A stretch of 64,000 nucleotides of DNA from Methylobacter sp. GTDB taxonomy: Bacteria; Pseudomonadota; Gammaproteobacteria; Methylococcales; Methylomonadaceae. The position numbers and the translations under genes were made by a program. The DNA lies in assembly GCA_026399025.1 (NCBI GenBank), contig JAPLRU010000044.1:14530-78529 (forward strand), in the 5' to 3' direction. Shown here piece by piece: positions 63,832-64,000 of the stretch. Within the stretch, counting starts at the first letter, position 1. Every line of letters begins with the position of its first letter. Below the pieces are notes generated by a model. The model worked only from the letters and a program-made list of their open reading frames with translations. It had not been told where the DNA came from and searched no databases.

Positions 63832-64000
63832 ATGAAGAAATTACCTATTCTTCTGCTCATTCTCTGCTGCACATCGTTAATTTCATGCAGTAAGGGGTCA
63901 CAAATCAACGGTCACAATACCCGCACTGTCTTTAGATCGGTTAAGGCGCTAAAAAACCGTTTATCTCCCGATGCCCGCATCGAGTTTGAAGTCTCTTTCT
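63832..64000 (+). CDS. small lipoprotein, partial (cut by window end)
   Basis: It starts at ATG 63832 with a lipoprotein signal (MKKLPILLLILCCTSLISCS); the lipobox LISC puts the acylated Cys at residue 19. The rest (INGHNTRTVFRSVKALKNRLSPDARIEFEVSF) resembles small DUF6694-like lipoproteins. The reading frame is open at the window end. Divergent from the GTPase pair. Confidence 0.7.
   Translation, partial: MKKLPILLLILCCTSLISCSKGSQINGHNTRTVFRSVKALKNRLSPDARIEFEVSF

Overview
The window looks like chromosomal DNA of a gammaproteobacterium. The order aroK-aroB-damX-hemE, the Fur-type iron-uptake operon and the leuC-leuD-leuA-like cluster are typical of that class. The small REP-like palindromes and the cytochrome-rich genes make me think of Methylococcales (methanotrophs), but there is no methane-oxidation gene here, so that placement is inference.

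Positions 1-16,070 are an accessory region. It carries small phage/island-type genes, then a complete type I restriction-modification system (hsdM, hsdS, hsdR). A zeta-toxin-like kinase and a small partner gene sit between hsdS and hsdR. Two HExxH metallopeptidases follow, then a gene-poor stretch with palindromes and tandem repeats, a winged-helix/J-domain-like protein behind a palindromic operator, a MITE-like element, a delta-60/RTX calcium-binding protein and a candidate structured RNA. The region ends at the 3' end of a tRNA-Thr gene.

Positions 16,070-22,600 are core metabolism on the minus strand: alanine dehydrogenase, a DUF411 periplasmic protein, hemE, damX, aroB and aroK. Positions 22,600-34,520 are a second defence island. 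It holds remnants of a uracil-DNA glycosylase and of a DUF4007 gene, a two-gene locus matching Druantia type III (druH, druE), a HigBA pair whose toxin is broken, and an intact VapBC-type pair.

Positions 34,580-44,560 carry metal handling and iron uptake, all on the minus strand: a GIY-YIG protein, a VIT1/CCC1 transporter and a P1B ATPase, then IS110 debris and repeats. A Fur-boxed operon follows: small genes, hemP, a TonB-dependent siderophore receptor, piuC and a PepSY protein. Positions 44,957-48,093 run on the plus strand: a MauG-like dihaem peroxidase, a TAT-exported metallophosphoesterase, a cytochrome c, then an encapsulated-ferritin-like protein with no targeting tail.

Positions 48,894-54,311 carry two signalling pairs: an ethylene-receptor-like hybrid kinase with an HD-GYP response regulator, and a NarL/UhpA-type kinase-regulator pair. 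Positions 54,436-60,111 hold the leucine-type cluster (leuC, leuD, leuA-like, and a BFD-like ferredoxin). It is interrupted by a BrnTA module, a Fic toxin with an inhibitory-motif partner, and one of two identical 97-bp repeat copies. The window ends with two overlapping dynamin-like GTPase genes and the start of a small lipoprotein gene.
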